Shown: positions 6,906 to 10,013 of the stretch, in pieces | Numbering within the stretch: position 1 is the first letter of the stretch | Layout: the number at the start of each line of letters is the position of its first letter | Translations under genes and position numbers: made by a program | The notes under the pieces: generated by a model | What the model was told of the DNA's origin: nothing | The model's database searches: none | What the model saw: only the letters and a program-made list of their open reading frames with translations | Assembly: GCA_023667385.1 (NCBI GenBank) | Contig: JAMPAE010000045.1 | Coordinates: 1 to 10,013 of the forward strand | Direction of reading: 5' to 3' | DNA: 10,013 nt | Origin: Ruminococcus sp. | Lineage (GTDB): Bacteria; Bacillota; Clostridia; Oscillospirales; Acutalibacteraceae

Positions 6906-7193
6906 ATGGCAATTGCTTCACTTGATAAAGTTTACACAAAAAAGCTTGGCGTTTCAAATCAAATCGGCTGCCCTGCCTGCTCAAAGAGCGTTGAACTTGC
7001 ACTTTTTGAAAGCCTTGACGCTTCACCTGTTGCAGTGATTCTCAAAAAGGAAACTCAAACCTATTTCGCAATATGTCCGCAGTGCGCAAGCGTTTTCCTT
7101 GTTAACTCGAACTATATCACGGAAAAGCAACATGGCACAACCTGTTTCATGACTGCTGATGATCTCACGCTCATGGCAAAAAACAATGGATAA
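6906..7193 (+). CDS. Small protein with two CPxC motifs, probable zinc ribbon, function unknown
   Basis: A 95-residue soluble protein. Cysteine pairs GCPAC (Cys22, Cys25) and ICPQC (Cys57, Cys60) are about 32 residues apart, the arrangement of a four-cysteine zinc ribbon. Hydrophobic beta-like stretches lie between them (VAVILKKE, TYFAICP). There is no membrane segment or signal peptide. One further cysteine (Cys80) lies in the C-terminal tail. I do not recognise a named family. AAGGCGG 8 nt upstream supports ATG 6906. The last 8 bases overlap the DUF1294 gene, so the two are probably co-translated. The metal-binding role is inferred only from cysteine spacing. Confidence 0.82.
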   Translation: MAIASLDKVYTKKLGVSNQIGCPACSKSVELALFESLDASPVAVILKKETQTYFAICPQCASVFLVNSNYITEKQHGTTCFMTADDLTLMAKNNG

Positions 7194-7479
7194 GCTGCTT
7201 CTCGGCATTGCGGTTTATTTAGCTGTGATTTCATTTATTGCTGCCATCGCCACAATCACAGACAAGCGCAAAGCAATTAAAAACCGCAGGCGTATTTCGG
7301 AGAAATCGCTCATCATCATCGGAATTTTGGGCGGCGCACTGTTTGAATATATCACAATGAAAATCATCAGGCACAAAACGCTGCACAAAAAATTCATGAT
7401 AGGTTTGCCTGCAATCATGATTGTTCAAGCTGCGGCTGCAATTTTCATCTTCATCAAATTTATTTATCCAACCATATAA
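7186..7479 (+). CDS. DUF1294 family small membrane protein
   Basis: A 97-residue membrane protein of the DUF1294 family (COG3326), whose function is not known. It has an N-terminal hydrophobic segment (about residues 3-21), a basic loop TDKRKAIKNRRRISE, and a second segment starting SLIIIGILGGALFEYITM. The family's FRHKT-like motif follows as IRHKTLHKKFM (about 64-74), then a last segment (about 76-94). Its length is usual for the family. ATG 7186 overlaps the previous stop in ATGGATAA, which favours translational coupling. An alternative in-frame start at 7159 would add nine non-family residues and has no better ribosome site. A strong terminator follows. Confidence 0.87.
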   Translation: MDKLLLGIAVYLAVISFIAAIATITDKRKAIKNRRRISEKSLIIIGILGGALFEYITMKIIRHKTLHKKFMIGLPAIMIVQAAAAIFIFIKFIYPTI

Positions 7480-7486
7480 GTTCAAC

Positions 7487-7513
7487 AAAAGCACCCATTT
7501 GGGGTGCTTTTTT
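7487..7513. terminator. Bidirectional intrinsic terminator between DUF1294 and sipL-like genes
   Basis: AAAAGCACCC (7487-7496) pairs perfectly with GGGTGCTTTT (7502-7511) around ATTTG, with a T tract to 7513. On the minus strand the same hairpin is preceded by A's and followed by TTTTG, so it can also end the leftward gene whose stop codon is at 7529. Confidence 0.9.
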
Positions 7514-7528
7514 ATCGTTACTTATTCT

Positions 7529-9064
7529 TTATACACAGGGTATCATCAGCATCATTTCACTGTCTGTTATGTCACCTGAAATGTTGTTTTCTTCCTTAAT
7601 TGAAGCAACCTTTGTGTTATATCTTTTTGCGATTTCCCAAATGTTTTCGCCTTTTTGCGAATAATACACCGTCAGCGCCGCATCTGATTCGGGCTTGCAG
7701 TTTTCCTCATCAATTTCAATGCTTTTCAAAATGCGTTTCATTTCCGCTGAGTATACCTCTGCTGAAATTGAAAAATCACATTTAAGCTCAATTTTATCGC
7801 CGCCAAGTCTGCTGTAATCCGTTTTTTCAAGTGCGATGACCGGCTCACACCTGAGCTTTGAGCACTTGCCTGTCAGATCCGCATCAAAATCAAAATCGAC
7901 GTTCCGCTGAGCAAATTGCAGTTTATCATCACTGTCAATGAACAAAATATTGAAAACAGCATTCGCCTTGCCGTCAAGCCTGTCGCCATCCTGATTAACT
8001 GCACAGGATGTTTTCTGGCTGCTGATGTCGATGATCTCTTTGACCGTCTGCCCTGAAAGGTCAACCGTTTTTGTGATGGAGCGGCGTTTATCAAGCGTTT
8101 GAATGTGCCTTAAAAATTCTGCGTTGCCATATTCGGCTTTAGCTTCATATTTTGTGCAATAGCAATCGGTTATGTATTCAACTTCATTTTCCTTTGATGA
8201 AACCACAAATGCCGAAACCTTAGCCGCAAATTCAAGCAAACGATTTGCTCCCGATGAATCGGACTTTGCGGAAATTGCAACAGCTCTGACGTTTAGGTTA
8301 ACGTTGCAGTACCCCTCATCATCAATGTTTGAAATTTCAACAATTTGGCTGATTGGCATTGTATGCGTGAGCAACTCGGTTTTCATCTCTTCCGTGTCGG
8401 CACAATAAAGCACAACGCAGGTCATCTCACCTTTAATGAGAATTTTTCCCGCAACTGATTTAACTGATTCAATTTTTGCAAATGCATCGTTTCTGATGAT
8501 TCTGCCGATTGGCTGCTTCTCATCGGAAAGTGCAATTGTTTCTGAAAGGTCAAAGGTTTTTTCGCCGATTGCAGTCATTGCAATTGCTTTGATTTTTTCC
8601 TTTTTTGTTTCGATTGACGGCTCGCAAACCTCGCAGAGCACCTCTGTTTCCTCTGCTGTGAAAACACTGAAGTTTACACTGACATTTCCGCCAACGATGA
8701 AACGGCGCTGACTTGCTGCACGGCAGTTAACATATTCAACCTTTGCGTCAGCCTGAATGCTCGGATTATCAGGCATATTTTTGACGTCAATGTATCTTGA
8801 AAGGTCAGCGCTGTGCTCATAGCAATCAATTTTCTCGTTGTCATTGACATAAACAAGCCTGATGATGATTTCACCCTGAGCGCTGACTCTTTCACCTGCA
8901 ACCTGAACGGAATTGATGCCCGGAATGACAAAGCATTTGAGTATGCGCTTGATGTCTGAGCAATAATCGGGCAGGTTCAGCTCAATGTCTAAGCTTTGCT
9001 CTGCCGAAGCCTCAAAACAGCATTTGGGAATGACAGTCTTTTCTTTTTTCAGTTCAAAGTTCAT
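7529..9064 (-). CDS. sipL: SipL-like spore morphogenesis protein: SPOCS/DUF3794 repeats plus LysM
   Basis: A 511-residue soluble protein matching Clostridioides difficile SipL, which binds the coat ATPase SpoIVA through its LysM domain and is needed for coat placement around the forespore. SPOCS/DUF3794 units are recognisable near residues 25-130 (LNLPDYCSDIKRIL followed by GERVSAQGEIIIRLVYVN), 165-290 and 335-445 (second and third more diverged). The C-terminal LysM domain is at about 463-509, with YYSQKGENIWEIAKRYNT and a final MLMIP. There is no signal peptide or membrane segment, as expected for a mother-cell cytosolic protein. ATG 9064 is chosen: AGGAGG (9074-9079) lies 9 nt upstream, while a GTG start at 9085 would put the ribosome site inside the gene. 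A sigma-E-like promoter lies upstream. The gene stands alone. The sipL name rests on domain order, not on alignment. Confidence 0.88.
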   Translation of the reverse strand: MNFELKKEKTVIPKCCFEASAEQSLDIELNLPDYCSDIKRILKCFVIPGINSVQVAGERVSAQGEIIIRLVYVNDNEKIDCYEHSADLSRYIDVKNMPDNPSIQADAKVEYVNCRAASQRRFIVGGNVSVNFSVFTAEETEVLCEVCEPSIETKKEKIKAIAMTAIGEKTFDLSETIALSDEKQPIGRIIRNDAFAKIESVKSVAGKILIKGEMTCVVLYCADTEEMKTELLTHTMPISQIVEISNIDDEGYCNVNLNVRAVAISAKSDSSGANRLLEFAAKVSAFVVSSKENEVEYITDCYCTKYEAKAEYGNAEFLRHIQTLDKRRSITKTVDLSGQTVKEIIDISSQKTSCAVNQDGDRLDGKANAVFNILFIDSDDKLQFAQRNVDFDFDADLTGKCSKLRCEPVIALEKTDYSRLGGDKIELKCDFSISAEVYSAEMKRILKSIEIDEENCKPESDAALTVYYSQKGENIWEIAKRYNTKVASIKEENNISGDITDSEMMLMIPCV

Positions 9065-9109
9065 TTCATATATCCTCCTTAGCACGGTTCATTTTGAATT
9101 TACAAGAAA

Positions 9110-9138
9110 TATGTATGCGGCAAAATCCATAATTATGA
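9110..9138 (-). promoter_or_regulatory. Sigma-E-like (mother-cell) promoter of the sipL-like gene
   Basis: On the minus strand, TCATAAT (9138-9132) matches 6 of 7 positions of the sigma-E -35 consensus KMATATT. A 14-nt gap separates it from CATACATA (9117-9110), which fits CATACA-N-T except at the last base. The predicted start is about 40 nt before ATG 9064. This agrees with sigma-E control of sipL in C. difficile. Confidence 0.68.
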
Positions 9139-9156
9139 TGCTTTTCAAAATTTTGC

Positions 9157-9185
9157 TTGACAATCGAAGCTCTATGTGTTATCCT
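9157..9185 (+). promoter_or_regulatory. Sigma-A promoter of the second PadR-type membrane gene
   Basis: A perfect TTGACA (9157-9162), a 17-nt spacer and TATCCT (9180-9185, 4 of 6) predict a start near 9192. CTATG (9172-9176) and CATAG (9189-9193) form an inverted repeat flanking the -10 box, a plausible operator. TTTTCAAAAT (9142-9151) precedes it, as at the PadR operon promoter. Confidence 0.75.
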
Positions 9186-9187
9186 AT

Positions 9188-9208
9188 CCATAGAAAGACA
9201 ATACATTG
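9188..9208 (+). repeat. Start-site element shared with 539-559 (copy 2)
   Basis: This is the second copy of CCATAGAAA-N2-CAAT-N2-AT-N-G, at the same 31-base distance from its TTGACA as copy 1. The element covers the predicted transcription start of the paralogous membrane gene. Confidence 0.55.
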
Positions 9209-9244
9209 ATTTTTAATTCTATTCCACCGAAAGGGTGATTAAAC

Positions 9245-10013
9245 ATGAGCAAACAAGTTGAAGCATATATAAATTCTTTGATACCGCAAAGCGTGCCGAA
9301 GAAAGACCGTGAGCTGATTCATGATGAGCTTGCCTGTCACATCTATGACCGCATTGATTTTTTCATGGAAATCGGCTATGACGAGCAAGCAAGCACACAC
9401 AAAGCAATCGAGGAGTTCGGCGCCGCAAAAGAAACCCGTGACAGCATCAAAAACCGGTTTGATGCAATCTATGACGAGCCGCTTTGGATGGCTGTTGTGG
9501 CAGGTGTTGTGACGCTGGCTGTAAATGCGTTGGGCTTTTTGACCATCATATACGGACTCGGAGAAGCAGGAAATCCGATTATTAATGTCAAGGAAGCGTT
9601 TTTTTCTGCGCTTGGCAGTTTTGTGGGCATATATATTATTCTTGCCATGGCAATTTCAGCATATAAAAATGGACATAAAAACGTTCTGGCTGCAATCGGA
9701 GCTTCACACGCTGTTACAATTTTAATAAGCTTTTTGCTAAACGGAAAGATTGGGACTCCGTTATATGCCTATGAAGGTTTTATCAGTATAAGCAGAAGTC
9801 TGCTTTATACATTTTGGAAAATAACATCTGTTTCATTCAGAACCTTTGAAAACATATTCTTATCCCCTGAGATTGATTATTTATATACAGCTGTTGCTGT
9901 TATTTTTACAGTTTGGTGTTTCGCAGCAGCCTATGTAATGGCTAAAGACGGCATCAACACAGACAGAAAAAAATTCAGCATTGCAAAGTTTTCATCAGTA
10001 TTTTTCATAATAT
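9245..10013 (+). CDS. Membrane protein with PadR-type prefix domain, paralogue of the 924-2474 gene (3' end outside window)
   Basis: The first 256 residues of a membrane protein that is still open at the right edge. ATG 9245 follows AAGGGTG (9231-9237) by 7 nt. Residues 1-75 carry the prefix domain: DELACHIYDRIDFFMEIGYDEQ, then HKAIEEFGAAKE. Hydrophobic segments lie near 80-104, 117-139, 146-166 and 212-231, and a fifth starts at about 247. This is nearly the same spacing as in the 924 gene, and both have AIGAS in the third segment. The two are therefore paralogues of one clostridial family. No PadR gene precedes this copy; its own promoter faces away from the sipL-like gene. Whether it also ends in a large external domain cannot be seen. 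Function is unknown. Confidence 0.87.
   Translation, partial: MSKQVEAYINSLIPQSVPKKDRELIHDELACHIYDRIDFFMEIGYDEQASTHKAIEEFGAAKETRDSIKNRFDAIYDEPLWMAVVAGVVTLAVNALGFLTIIYGLGEAGNPIINVKEAFFSALGSFVGIYIILAMAISAYKNGHKNVLAAIGASHAVTILISFLLNGKIGTPLYAYEGFISISRSLLYTFWKITSVSFRTFENIFLSPEIDYLYTAVAVIFTVWCFAAAYVMAKDGINTDRKKFSIAKFSSVFFII

Noticed and set aside
9065..9085. GTG start adding 7 residues to the SipL-like protein
   Set aside because: The AGGAGG ribosome site would lie inside the added codons; ATG 9064 fits the family start better.
1..10013. Mobile element, phage, defence system, CRISPR or RNA gene
   Set aside because: No transposase, integrase, repeat array, tRNA-like fold or riboswitch-like leader was seen; base composition looks even across the window.

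Overview
The window looks like ordinary chromosome from a spore-forming, low-to-moderate-GC Firmicute of the class Clostridia. The main evidence is a gene with the SipL layout (DUF3794/SPOCS repeats followed by LysM) behind a sigma-E-like promoter. Strong AGGAGG-type ribosome sites, sigma-A promoters with 17-nt spacers, and compact intrinsic terminators fit the same assignment. I cannot name a genus. There are no rRNA, tRNA, CRISPR or transposase signals, and no gene-free stretch longer than about 200 bases.

Layout. (a) 3-422 (+): the C-terminal end of an adenylate-forming acyl-CoA ligase, closed by a terminator. (b) 508-2520 (+): a promoter, a PadR-family regulator and an overlapping membrane gene that starts at GTG 924, followed by a hairpin terminator that may work in both directions. 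(c) 6763-2603 (-): a probable two-gene cell-wall operon. A GHL10-family lipoprotein comes first, then a 955-residue membrane-anchored amidase with an Amidase_3 C-terminus. (d) 6846-7513 (+): a promoter, a small protein with two CPxC motifs, an overlapping DUF1294 membrane protein and a terminator facing both ways. (e) 9064-7529 (-): the SipL-like spore coat/engulfment protein. (f) 9157-10013 (+): the start of a second membrane gene, a paralogue of the one in (b), running off the right edge.

How the genes relate. The two paralogous membrane genes share a HIxD/MEIGY prefix domain and the same spacing of membrane segments. Their operons also share promoter-proximal sequence at identical distances, so one regulator, possibly the PadR protein encoded here, may control both loci. 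In the cell-wall operon the amidase would strip stem peptides from glycan strands, and the GHL10 enzyme belongs to the family of E. coli DigH, which cuts such stripped glycans. The amidase itself appears to carry a second GHL10-like barrel that has lost its acidic residues. The most noteworthy observations are this pairing with the degenerate barrel, the shared promoter architecture of the two paralogous loci, and the sigma-E-like promoter of the sipL-like gene.
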